A stretch of DNA of 40,518 nucleotides from Bacillota bacterium (lineage in GTDB: Bacteria; Bacillota; Sulfobacillia; Sulfobacillales; Sulfobacillaceae). The first letter of the stretch is position 1. Each line of letters starts with the position of its first letter. Position numbers and translations under genes: made by a program. The notes below the pieces were generated by a model, which saw only the letters and a list, made by a program, of their open reading frames with translations, had not been told where the DNA came from and did not search any database. The DNA lies in the NCBI GenBank assembly GCA_021821465.1, contig JAKACM010000033.1, forward strand, positions 1-40,518, in the 5' to 3' direction. Below, piece by piece: positions 33,195 to 40,518 of this stretch.

Positions 33195-33713
33195 ATGTTG
33201 AGGATTTTTATTCGGCCGGCACAATTGGAAGATTCTCTTAATCTGGGCAATTTGCACCAGGTTTTGTTGGAAGAAACCTCGTTTATGTTGATGGAGCCCG
33301 ATGAATTACCGAGAGATGCCGAGTTTTGGGAACATCGTATGGCGTCTTTTTTGAACGATTCTAAAAATGGGTTTTGGGTGGCACAAAATGAGAGAGGAAT
33401 GCTTGTGGGTTTTTTGAGGATGCACGGCAATTCCAGCCTCCGATTGGCCCACAGTGCGCAGATTGTGTTGGGGGTGAAGCGGAGTTACTGGGGGCAAGGG
33501 ATTGGCACACATCTATTTGAAACGGGTGAACAGTGGGCTAAAACGCATGGTCTCGTTCGCTTGGAATTAACGGTAATGGTTCCAAACCGGCGGGCCTTAG
33601 GTTTGTATCACAAAATGGGATTTGTGGTCGAAGGATTGCGGCGTCAGTCCATCCGCTATTCACATGGTGAATACGTGGATGAGTATTTGATGGCAAAAAT
33701 TTTGAGCCCGTGA
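33195..33713 (+). CDS. GNAT-family N-acetyltransferase
   Basis: This 172-aa single-domain GNAT enzyme is of the RimI/RimJ/SpeG-like type. N-terminal FIRPAQLEDSLNL (strand 1 and helix 1) is followed by GFLRMHGNSSLRLAHSAQIVLGVKRSYWGQGIGTHLFE. Its VKRSYWGQGIGTHL piece is the acetyl-CoA pyrophosphate loop. It closes with NRRALGLYHKMGFVVEGLRR and DEYLMAKIL. The substrate is unknown. AAGGAG touches the ATG at 33195, so initiation may be at that ATG with an upstream GAAGAGAG site, or at TTG 33198. Confidence 0.85.
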   Translation: MLRIFIRPAQLEDSLNLGNLHQVLLEETSFMLMEPDELPRDAEFWEHRMASFLNDSKNGFWVAQNERGMLVGFLRMHGNSSLRLAHSAQIVLGVKRSYWGQGIGTHLFETGEQWAKTHGLVRLELTVMVPNRRALGLYHKMGFVVEGLRRQSIRYSHGEYVDEYLMAKILSP

Positions 33714-34453
33714 TTTGGAGAACTCTTGTCCTCATGAAGGGAGATAAAGAGAACGCCAACTGTCCGCTAAGCCTTCCGGATGATACTGTAAGTCCTCCCG
33801 TCAATTCGTTCCATTTCCCGACGATAGAGAGATTTCTATCACGTAAATCAGGCCATGAAGAGACTGATAGTTCCGAAATTATCCCTGCGTGAGAGCCGCT
33901 ACCGACAGGCCGGTCATGGATCCATTTAGGGATGTTGGGTGGGTCATCTTCCTCGGTTTTCCCTCGCTTGGCCTGCAGGTCCACAATAGCCTTCCGGCAT
34001 TTTGCGAAAATCATTGAAATCGCCAGTGCCCAGATCTGAATGTGATACTGTCCATGGATAACCCTTTACGGAGTTACGAGAAGTGTACGGTTCATTTGGT
34101 CGACGGCCGCCGGATCTGACGACACACTTCGCTTTCTATGATTGTGGGAAGATTACTTCGCTCGACCTCATGCAGGCGACCTTCCGCCTCGGTTTCTCAA
34201 GAGGCATCAATGGAGGCTCGTTCAGGAAAATCGAAATTGGATAGCAACTCTTCCGCCAATTCTGCCCGTGCCATGGGGTAAACACGTGGCATCGGAGAGA
34301 GTTCGCCGGCCTTGATGGGTCATAGGCCTGCCTCCTGACGCAGGAAAAACCTGGCTTGCTAATTTCCCGGCATATGGAGAAGATTCTGTAATTGCATGGA
34401 ATTATTTAACCAGCCTTGGCTTCAAATCAAGGAAAGGAAGCGATTCTTGGTAT

Positions 34454-34498
34454 TCAGAGTCGGGATAGGAAGAACCGGCGGCACACATGCGACTCTGA
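34454..34498. repeat. Perfect 9-base inverted repeat with 27-base spacer
   Basis: TCAGAGTCG (34454-34462) and CGACTCTGA (34490-34498) are exact complements. The spacing suits a long hairpin or paired protein-binding half-sites. It lies in the gene-poor region. Confidence 0.5.
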
Positions 34499-34551
34499 GA
34501 TAGAGGTCCTTTAGGGCTAGTTGTTAATTGTCACAACCATGCAAATATTCG

Positions 34552-34573
34552 GCACCCATATTGAAGAGGGTGC
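34552..34573 (+). terminator. Weak terminator-like hairpin
   Basis: GCACCC and GGGTGC form a 6-bp stem with a 10-base loop, followed by ATAATTTT on the plus strand. The short stem makes it a weak candidate. Confidence 0.3.
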
Positions 34574-34985
34574 ATAATTTTGTAATAATGATTTCAGGGT
34601 TTCGTTCACAGAAGGAGTTCATCTTCTTTCCGCCACAACAAAGAGCGAGACACAAGGGTACTTGCGTCAATCGGAATGAAAATGGATTAAAGTGGCACGA
34701 AGTATCTTGAAATTTTTATGAGGAAACCTGGCAAAAGGCTGAGGAGTTTCTCACTATATCTTACCGATGGCTCCGCACTTTGAAAATTATTGGGATCTTT
34801 TCGGTGTTGATTAGTTGAGTACACAGAATCTGATTACGGCTGGTTATCGGTTTCTTTTGTTACAACCTGCGGACCAAAGTTCGGACGCCGACAAAAAAGA
34901 TGTATTGTCCAGAGCTCTTTTATCAGCGGGAGCAAGTGCCCACTGGGGGGCCCGATAGTTCTTTTGTTTTCTGAGCCAACCAACT

Positions 34986-35002
34986 TGTCAATTAGAGTGA
35001 CA
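34986..35002. promoter_or_regulatory. TGTCA-N7-TGACA inverted repeat, possible operator
   Basis: This perfect 5-base inverted repeat with a 7-base spacer lies about 230 bases upstream of the MFS transporter start. Its left arm is part of TTGTCA, which could also be a -35 box. TGTCA-N-TGACA sites are typical of dimeric repressors of several families; no regulator gene is adjacent. Confidence 0.3.
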
Positions 35003-35231
35003 GAAGTGGGGCCGGAAAAAGGTCGTCACGAACCCTGTCAATAATGATGCCTTGGATTTTTTTTTGCGGAAGAGGTCCAGGCAAACCGTTTCTTGTGATG
35101 TTCTCAATTACTTCGAGAAGTTTTCAATGCAGACCATGAAAAGGATTTTTATTGGAACAGGCCGGGACCGTGGTATGGTGCCTGAATTTCGCCCCAGTGT
35201 CCTATATGTGCGTCGAAAGGTGGAGAATCTG

Positions 35232-36698
35232 ATGATGCAACAGTCGCAGGTGTACCACACCGATATTCCCGCCAGACTGGATCGGTTGCCGTGGAGTCGT
35301 TGGCATTGGCTGATTATCATTTCCCTGGGTATTACGTGGATTTTGGATGGTCTTGAAGTCACCATCGTGGGTTCAATCGGGTCGATTCTGGAAAAGCACG
35401 CCGGACTGAACTTAACGGCGGGTCAAGTCGGATTGGAAGCGGGGCTATATTTATTCGGAGGAGTCAGCGGAGCCTTAGTGTTGGGCTATCTTACCGACAA
35501 GCTCGGAAGAAAAAGATTGTTTTTGTGGACCTTAGTGTGGTACGGCGTGTTTACGGTGTTAAGCGGATTGTCGTGGAATTTTTTGAGTTTCGGAATTTTT
35601 CGCTTCTTGACTGGGGTGGGGATTGGCGGCGAGTATGCGGCCATAAATTCGGCCATTGATGAATTGATTCCTGCCAGGGGGCGAGGATGGACAGATTTGG
35701 CCATCAATTCCAGCTGGTGGGTCGGAACGATGGTCGGTAGCGCGGAAAGTATTCTATTGCTGAACCCGCATCTCATCAGTCCTTATTGGGGGTGGCGATT
35801 GACTTTTCTTTTGGGCGCTATTCTCGCTTTTGCGGTTTTGCTGGTCAGACGGATGGTGCCGGAAAGTCCTCGCTGGCTTTTAACCCATGGGCGGATTCGC
35901 GAGGCTGAAGAAGTGATGAAAGGCATCGAAGAAAGCGTCGAGAAAAGGACAGGGAAGCCACTTGAAAAGGCAGAGTGGTCCATTGATATCGATCCCCGGG
36001 AGACGACGGGTCTGGGAACGATTGTGCACGTATTGTTCCGGCAATATCCTAAACGTACCATTTTGAGTTTGGCCTTGATGGTCACGCAGGCCTTTTTGTA
36101 TAATGCCATTTTTTTCACGGAGTCGTTGGTGCTGACCACATTTTTCGGTGTGCACTCGGCCGACGTCGGGTATTATATTTTCCCCTTTGCCGTCGGAAAT
36201 CTCTTAGGACCATGGTTCTTGGGGCCTTTATTTGACCGGTGGGGCCGAAAGCCTATGATAGCAGGTACCTATCTGGTATCGGGAGTTTTGCTGGTTTTGT
36301 CCGGGGAATTATTTCTCCATCACTTGCTGACAGCGACGACTATTACCATGGCGTGGTCCATTATTTTCTTTTTCGCCTCTGCGGGAGCCAGTGCCGCCTA
36401 TCTTACCGCCAGCGAAGTGTTTCCGGTAGAAAGCCGGGCCATGGCCATTGCCTTCGTTTATGCTGTGGGTACTTTGGTAGGCGGTGTGGTGGCCCCTCCA
36501 ATTTTTGGCGCCTTAATTCAGACCAAGTCCATACACAATGTCTTTATCGGCTACGTGGTTGGGGCGTCGCTGATGATTTTGGGAGGGCTCGTTGCCCTGT
36601 TATTGGGAGTTCGGGCCGAAAGGCGGTCCCTGGAACAAGTGGCTCGTCCCGTTACCGAAGCCGTGTTTCATCAGTCCGGGTCTTTGCGCAAGGTCTGA
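35232..36698 (+). CDS. MFS transporter, sugar-porter/metabolite:H+ symporter type
   Basis: This 488-aa protein has 12 membrane helices. Signatures of the sugar-porter and related MHS groups are present: YLTDKLGRKRLFLW (loop 2-3, G/D-R-x-G-R-R/K), FLTGVGIGGEYAAINSAIDE in helix 4-5, PESPRWLLTHGR before the central loop, and DRWGRKPM in the second half. The central loop (about residues 215-270) is charged. Similar proteins take up sugars, aromatic acids or inorganic anions. ATG 35232 is chosen because AAAGGTGGAG lies six bases upstream; the frame is open back to 35052, but that part has no site and no homology-like character. Confidence 0.87.
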   Translation: MMQQSQVYHTDIPARLDRLPWSRWHWLIIISLGITWILDGLEVTIVGSIGSILEKHAGLNLTAGQVGLEAGLYLFGGVSGALVLGYLTDKLGRKRLFLWTLVWYGVFTVLSGLSWNFLSFGIFRFLTGVGIGGEYAAINSAIDELIPARGRGWTDLAINSSWWVGTMVGSAESILLLNPHLISPYWGWRLTFLLGAILAFAVLLVRRMVPESPRWLLTHGRIREAEEVMKGIEESVEKRTGKPLEKAEWSIDIDPRETTGLGTIVHVLFRQYPKRTILSLALMVTQAFLYNAIFFTESLVLTTFFGVHSADVGYYIFPFAVGNLLGPWFLGPLFDRWGRKPMIAGTYLVSGVLLVLSGELFLHHLLTATTITMAWSIIFFFASAGASAAYLTASEVFPVESRAMAIAFVYAVGTLVGGVVAPPIFGALIQTKSIHNVFIGYVVGASLMILGGLVALLLGVRAERRSLEQVARPVTEAVFHQSGSLRKV

Positions 36699-36914
36699 AT
36701 AACAATATGCAACTCACTATGAGTAGTGGAACATATTGGAACCCATGGGAGGTTAGGTCCTTGTGAGCGTGACGGACGGGGTCGCCTATAAGAGCAGGGC
36801 TGTTTCATTAATCCATGGACACGGTTATGCTTGTAATTAGGACTCCGTCCTTTCCGGTACCCACGAGCACGGAGCTTCGGATATTCAATAAGGTTGGAAG
36901 AGAGGACAAACAAA

Positions 36915-37832
36915 TTGCGAAGGATAAGACTTGGCACCAGCACTTTGGAAGTACCTGTGGTAGCAGTGGGTTGTATGCGTCTGAATTCACTTTCGAAAGA
37001 AGAGGCAAGTGCTTTCTTGCATACGGCATTGGAGCAAGGCGCCAACTTCTTCGACCATGCAGATATCTATGGCAATGGGATGTGTGAATCTCTTTTTGCT
37101 CAGGCTTGGCCGATGAGCTCTAGTGTGCGCGAAAAAATGGTCATTCAGAGCAAATGCGGCATTCAAGAAGGCTTGTACAACTTTTCACGCGAGCACATTC
37201 TGGAAGCCGTAGACGGGAGTTTGCGAAGGCTGGAGACGGAATATCTCGATGTCCTTCTTCTTCACCGACCTGATGCGTTGGTGGAACCGGAGGAAGTGGC
37301 AGAGGCTTTTGACATTCTGGAGCAGGCGGGCAAGGTTCGCCACTTTGGTGTGTCCAATCATAAGCCCATGCAAATAGAGCTATTGAAGAAGTCTGTCAAA
37401 CAGCCCTTGGTAGCGAATCAACTGCAATTGAGCATCACCAATGCGACAATGATTTCAAATGGTCTCAACGTCAATATGGAAAATAAGGAAGCCGTGGATC
37501 GTGATGGCAGCATCCTCGACTATTGCCGGGTGCATGACATCACGATCCAGCCCTGGTCACCCTTTCAATACGGATTTTTTGAGGGAGTCTTTATAGGGAG
37601 CAACAAATTCAGTGAACTCAATCGCAAATTGGATGAGATCGGGGCGCGATACAATGTTAGCAGCACGACGATTGCCGTTGCCTGGCTGCTGCGCCATCCG
37701 GCTCGGATGCAACCCATTGTTGGGACCACCAGTCGAACCCGGCTGCTGGAATGCTTCAAGGCCGATGAGATATGGCTCAGCCAAGAAGAATGGTACGCTA
37801 TTTTCCGAGCGGCCGGCAATGTCTTGCCTTGA
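36915..37832 (+). CDS. Aldo/keto reductase (YdhF-like)
   Basis: This NADPH-dependent aldo/keto reductase is about 305 aa. The catalytic tetrad is visible: D in FFDHADIYGNG, Y four residues on, K in VIQSKCGI, and H in VLLLHRPD. HFGVSNHKPMQIELL and PWSPFQYGFFEG are standard barrel strands, and a C-terminal PIVGTTSRTRLLEC segment binds the cofactor phosphate. It matches the YdhF/YcsN-type group (R-I-x-L-G-x-S-x-L-x-V-P start). TTG 36915 is preferred, since AGAGAGG lies 9-10 bases before it and it gives the family N-terminus LRRIRLGTS; TTG 36894 is the alternative. The 3' end overlaps, on the other strand, the open frame that continues from the kdpF relic. Confidence 0.85.
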   Translation: MRRIRLGTSTLEVPVVAVGCMRLNSLSKEEASAFLHTALEQGANFFDHADIYGNGMCESLFAQAWPMSSSVREKMVIQSKCGIQEGLYNFSREHILEAVDGSLRRLETEYLDVLLLHRPDALVEPEEVAEAFDILEQAGKVRHFGVSNHKPMQIELLKKSVKQPLVANQLQLSITNATMISNGLNVNMENKEAVDRDGSILDYCRVHDITIQPWSPFQYGFFEGVFIGSNKFSELNRKLDEIGARYNVSSTTIAVAWLLRHPARMQPIVGTTSRTRLLECFKADEIWLSQEEWYAIFRAAGNVLP

Positions 37833-37889
37833 GATGGGAGATCGGCCTGTAACGAAGAACGGATCATTGGAGGCCAGATTGTCGGCTTG

Positions 37890-37973
37890 CAATTGTTCAG
37901 GGTACAAAAGCACATAAAACAGGTAAATCAGGGAGAGAACACCGATGATACCGCCAATTATCATTTCAATCAT
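37890..37973 (-). pseudogene. kdpF: kdpF remnant, K+-transporting ATPase small subunit
   Basis: The minus strand from ATG 37973 encodes MIEMIIGGIIGVLSLIYLFY then VLLYPEQL, a near-perfect KdpF (a single helix of about 28 aa that stabilises the KdpABC complex). AAAGGAGATG precedes the start at good spacing. KdpF should be followed by its own stop and then kdpA. Instead the frame runs on (QADNLASNDPFF...) into DNA antisense to the aldo/keto reductase, so the junction is broken. The peptide itself could still be made. Confidence 0.7.
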
Positions 37974-38030
37974 TATTGTTCATCTCCTTTCATGGCGTTT
38001 TGGGATTTATTTTCGCATCTTGGAAATGTC

Positions 38031-38491
38031 CTAAGTGTGGTGCTCATGTAGCCATTTTCGCAGCGACAGGTTAAGCTCCAGGACATTGACATAGGAATTG
38101 CCGTACATCTCGAGAAAACGTCCGTGTACGTGACGACCGATAAGTTTTTTGACGGCGGCAAGGGGATATGGTTGAGGCGGGCAACCCAAGGAACGTGCAA
38201 ATAGGCAGCCGTGGATGTAATATCCCAATCGAGTTCGCTATCCGGACTCTCAACCATGGATGGGGGAACCTGTCTTGCCTTGACACCGGGATTTTTTCTC
38301 AAAAGGTGGCTAGATTTCCTTTCTCTTCGTTGATGAGTAGAGGGATGGTGAGATCATAGTCTTGCTGGCCGGTAAGGCTTTGTCCGATGAGCCGAGAGCC
38401 AATAACCCGCCCATGAATCTTTATCAGACTGCCCCGGGCAGGGAAGCGGGTTTGGGTTAATCCGGTTATCACGGCAGAGCAGACTCCGGCG
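38031..38491 (-). pseudogene. kdpC: kdpC remnant with frameshifts
   Basis: Successive pieces in three minus-strand frames spell out KdpC, the chaperone-like subunit of the K+-ATPase. They are VCSAVITGLTQTRFP then GSLIKIHGRVIGSRLIGQ (38470-38360), PPSMVESPDSELDWDITSTA then AYLHVPWVARLN (38270-38170), and VKKLIGRHVHGRFLEMYGN then SYVNVLELNLSL (38160-38040). These align in order with the conserved AxGSL...G..IGS.LIGQ, P.D.V..S.S.LD..IS..AA...V.RVA and VNVLELN blocks. At least two frameshifts separate them, so no functional protein can be made. Confidence 0.75.
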
Positions 38492-38690
38492 GTTGAAAGG
38501 CAGCACTGCCTGAATGCGCAACAAGGTATAGAGCACCACAAAACCTATCAGGTTAAACGCTAAAATCGCCAAAAAATACTTGGTCCATGGCATTTCGTGG
38601 TGTTGTCTTTGACCCCAACTGTTCGATAGACGCAGCGCTCCACAACACGCATCACGAGATCCGGCCAGGTTTGGCGCGTGTTATAAAACT
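38492..38690 (-). pseudogene. kdpA: 5' remnant of kdpA, fused to kdpC by deletion
   Basis: Minus-strand frames read VERCVYRTVGVKDNTT (about 38650-38600), then after a one-base shift MPWTKYFLAILAFNLIGFVV and LYTLLRIQAVLPFN (38593-38492). This is the KdpA N-terminal region (V-E-R-x-x-Y-R-x-x-G-V-D...M-x-W-x-x-Y...F-N-x-x-G-F...Q-x-x-L-P-x-N). At 38491 the KdpC sequence begins, so most of kdpA and all of kdpB have been lost. Confidence 0.75.
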
Positions 38691-38874
38691 GCATAAAGAT
38701 AAAGTTCAATGGAAGTCTGTTCAAACGCCATAAAAAGTTTGGACTGTCTCTGCTCTTTATTGTTTTGAGTCGTGGTCAAGAGTCCTAAGAACCAATACGA
38801 ATCGGTTATGGTGGTGCGAGGTGCAATCATCGGAAAATGTTGCAGTCTAGTCTTTAAATTGATACCATGAGGAC

Positions 38875-39273
38875 ATGGAACAAGAATACCGCCATACGCA
38901 TTCGACCGTGTCTTGGTTGAACTATCATTTTGTATTCTGCCCTCGTTATCGACGACGGGTGTTGATCAATACGGTGGAAGAGCGGCTTAAAGAGCTAATC
39001 CAGCAAATCTGTAACGAACACGATTGGAGCGTTGCCGTGATACAGATCATGCCTGATTACGTGCACTTATTGCTTGGTGGTCTTCCGACGGATTCTCCTT
39101 CGAAGATTATGGCGACTCTTAAAGGAACCAGCTCGCGTCGATTGCGTCAGGAGTTTTCCCATTTGCGGCATTTGTCGAGTTTGTGGACACGATCTTTTTT
39201 TGTCAGTACCCAAGGAAAGTTGTCCGACGACACCATTAAACGCTATGTGGAATCCCAGAAGAAACGGGGATGA
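38875..39273 (+). CDS. tnpA: IS200-type transposase TnpA (Y1 tyrosine), altered HUH motif
   Basis: This 132-aa protein has full IS200 TnpA length and matches the family: STVSWLNYHFVFCPRYRRRV at the start, IMPDYVHLLL in the middle, LKGTSSRRLRQEF, and the end block LWTRSFFVSTQGKLSDDTIKRYVESQ. The catalytic tyrosine in KRYVESQ is present. The metal-binding HUH, normally PDHVHLL, reads PDYVHLL because the first histidine codon (CAC) is TAC. Loss of one metal ligand probably impairs or kills single-strand cleavage. ATG 38875 is preceded by a weak TGAGGA. No intact tnpB follows. Confidence 0.85.
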   Translation: MEQEYRHTHSTVSWLNYHFVFCPRYRRRVLINTVEERLKELIQQICNEHDWSVAVIQIMPDYVHLLLGGLPTDSPSKIMATLKGTSSRRLRQEFSHLRHLSSLWTRSFFVSTQGKLSDDTIKRYVESQKKRG

Positions 39274-39289
39274 TACTTTCCCAAGGGGT

Positions 39290-39463
39290 TTATTTTTGGG
39301 ATTTCTTCCACATCTTGCCCGAGCCCATGCCGTCAGGAACGCAGCAAACAATCTGGCGACTCGACGGAAAGTCTTCGACCCCGATCGTCTTCGGCATGCT
39401 AAGGAACCCGAACCCCAAGAATGGGCCCTGATTAACTCAGATTTGGTGAACTGTAGAACATAG
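39290..39463 (+). other. Possible relic behind tnpA
   Basis: An open frame immediately after tnpA ends with RNAANNLATRRKVFDPDRLR and HAKEPEPQEWALINSDLV. The N-A-A-x-N-(I/L) piece recalls the end of TnpB proteins after the last RuvC aspartate, which would fit a tnpA-tnpB element whose tnpB has been largely deleted. This is weak evidence. Confidence 0.2.
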
Positions 39464-39635
39464 GGGTTCTTTCCGAATGTGCAAGATCTGGTGAACACAT
39501 GGGTGATCTCAAGGCACCGCGTTGGACGTGGGCGATTTGTTCTAATCAACTTTGGATTCCCGCTGTTGAACCTCGAAGATGGGCGGTCTCTCAGTGCTTT
39601 CTCAAGAAATGTTTTGGCGTGCGGAGGAATGAAAA

Positions 39636-40518
39636 TTGGATGACAACGGCATTGGCCAAAGGAAAGATGAGCATATTGACATCGTGATTAATGAAGGCGT
39701 GACGATGAGTCGTACGACAGGTTTCGAGAATTTCGCGTTTATCCATCAAGCTCTTCCGGAAATTGATTTGACGGAGATTTCTTTGGCAACGACTTTCCTA
39801 GGACATCAACTTTCAGCCCCATTGCTGATTTCCAGCATGACGGGGGGGACTGAACGGGGACAGGAAATTAACCGTCATTTGGCGGAAGCGGCACGAGAAT
39901 TGGGATTGGCAATGGCCGTAGGCAGTCAACGCATAATGCTGGAAGATCCCCAGGCGATTCCTTCGTTCTCCGTTGTACGCGAAGTCGCTCCGGATATTGC
40001 CTTATTTGGCAATTTGGGAGCGATCCAATTCAATTACGGCATGGCTTTGGACGACTTAAAAGAGGCTGCCGACCTGATCCACGCTGACGGGATGTTTTTG
40101 CATTTGAACCCTCTGCAAGAATCCATTCAACCGGAAGGTCAGACAAATTTTTCCGGGTTGCTAGACAAGATTGGAGAAATGGCTCAATCGTTGGCCATTC
40201 CGTTGTTAATCAAAGAAGTGGGAGGGGGTATTGCGCCCAATTTGGCCCGGAAGTTGGCCGAGCGCCATGTACAAGGGATTGATGTCAGCGGGGCGGGCGG
40301 AACCTCTTGGGCCGCTATTGAGGGAATGCGAACGACAGACCCGGCCCGAAGACGCCTGGCTCAGGTATTTGCCAACTGGGGCATCGGCACGGCCCGCAGC
40401 CTGATTCTTTGTCGCCGTGTCCTCCCCACATTTCCCCTGATTGCGTCGGGAGGGATCCGTAATGGTCTTGATGCGGCCAAGGCATTGGCACTGGGGGCAA
40501 ATCTCGTGGGGCTGGCAT
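39636..40518 (+). CDS. fni: Type 2 isopentenyl-diphosphate delta-isomerase, 3' end outside window
   Basis: This FMN- and NAD(P)H-dependent enzyme interconverts isopentenyl and dimethylallyl diphosphate. Starting from TTG 39636 the frame reads L-D-D-N-G-I-G-Q-R-K-D-E-H-I, the family opening RKDEHI. TTGFENFAFIHQALPEIDL, SSMTGGTERGQEINRHLA, VGSQR, HLNPLQESIQPEGQTNF, KEVGGG, VSGAGGTSW and ASGGIRNGLDAAKALALGA follow. The TTG is chosen because GGAGG (39622-39626) lies nine bases upstream and no ATG stands before the conserved start. About 294 of roughly 345 residues are in the window; the rest is cut by the window edge. Confidence 0.92.
   Translation, partial: MDDNGIGQRKDEHIDIVINEGVTMSRTTGFENFAFIHQALPEIDLTEISLATTFLGHQLSAPLLISSMTGGTERGQEINRHLAEAARELGLAMAVGSQRIMLEDPQAIPSFSVVREVAPDIALFGNLGAIQFNYGMALDDLKEAADLIHADGMFLHLNPLQESIQPEGQTNFSGLLDKIGEMAQSLAIPLLIKEVGGGIAPNLARKLAERHVQGIDVSGAGGTSWAAIEGMRTTDPARRRLAQVFANWGIGTARSLILCRRVLPTFPLIASGGIRNGLDAAKALALGANLVGLA

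Larger units (their letters stand above)
33714..35231. other. 1.5 kb region without a recognisable gene
   Basis: No frame with a ribosome site and a domain was found. On the minus strand around 34205-34295 a short frame reads protein-like (MPRVYPMARAELAEELLSNF) and then stops; it may be the start of a lost gene. The right third is AT-rich. Three inverted repeats are present and listed separately. The in-frame extension of the next gene back to 35052 lacks a ribosome site and looks non-coding. Confidence 0.4.

Overview
The window looks like the chromosome of an acidophilic, sulfur-metabolising Gram-positive bacterium, most plausibly a Sulfobacillus-type member of the Firmicutes. This is an inference from gene content: a tetrathionate/polysulfide-type molybdoenzyme operon, ATP sulfurylase, strong AGGAGG-like ribosome binding sites, frequent GTG/TTG starts, a secreted 3D-domain protein, a type 2 isopentenyl-diphosphate isomerase, and mid-range GC content. 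No rRNA, tRNA or CRISPR array was recognised.

Layout. 0.2-1.6 kb: a decayed IS200/IS605-type element with a tnpB broken by an in-frame stop. 1.8-3.9 kb: an MMPL/RND exporter (minus strand). 4.4 kb: a 60-aa zinc-ribbon protein with its own promoter. 5.7-13.1 kb: a plus-strand respiratory operon with an Fe-S subunit, a NrfD-type membrane subunit, a 1097-aa molybdopterin catalytic subunit (order B-C-A, as in ttrBCA/srdBCA), a TorD-like chaperone and TatA, followed by a LuxR-type regulator whose receiver lacks the phosphorylation residues. Both large exported subunits carry twin-arginine signals, so the co-located chaperone and TatA make functional sense. 13.2-14.4 kb: a small His/Cys-rich membrane protein candidate and a secreted 3D-domain protein. 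14.4-15.7 kb: largely empty, ending in a GC-rich structured stretch.

15.8-18.7 kb: a 705-aa protein with three apparent tandem copies of one winged-helix-like unit, followed by a DUF3050 (heme-oxygenase-like) protein. 18.7-21.7 kb: debris, including a transposase fragment, an Rpn/PD-(D/E)XK-type nuclease-transposase and strong hairpins.

21.7-28.7 kb: a surface-modification neighbourhood with a GT2 glycosyltransferase, ATP sulfurylase, a sulfotransferase, APS kinase, an AEC permease and a GT4 glycosyltransferase. Sat plus CysC would make PAPS, the donor used by the sulfotransferase, so a sulfated glycan or other sulfated surface molecule is a reasonable hypothesis. 29-33.7 kb: an MFS exporter, a TPR-GNAT fusion, an S41-like peptidase cut by an in-frame TGA, and a GNAT acetyltransferase. 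33.7-35.2 kb is gene-poor. 35.2-37.8 kb: an MFS sugar-porter-like transporter and an aldo/keto reductase.

37.9-38.7 kb holds overlooked remains of a K+-transporting kdp operon (a kdpA 5' piece fused to a frameshifted kdpC, then kdpF). An IS200-type tnpA with an altered HUH motif follows. The window ends inside a type 2 IPP isomerase gene (TTG start at 39636). Gene decay is a recurring theme: tnpB, the S41 peptidase, the sulfotransferase start, kdp and tnpA each carry a visible lesion.
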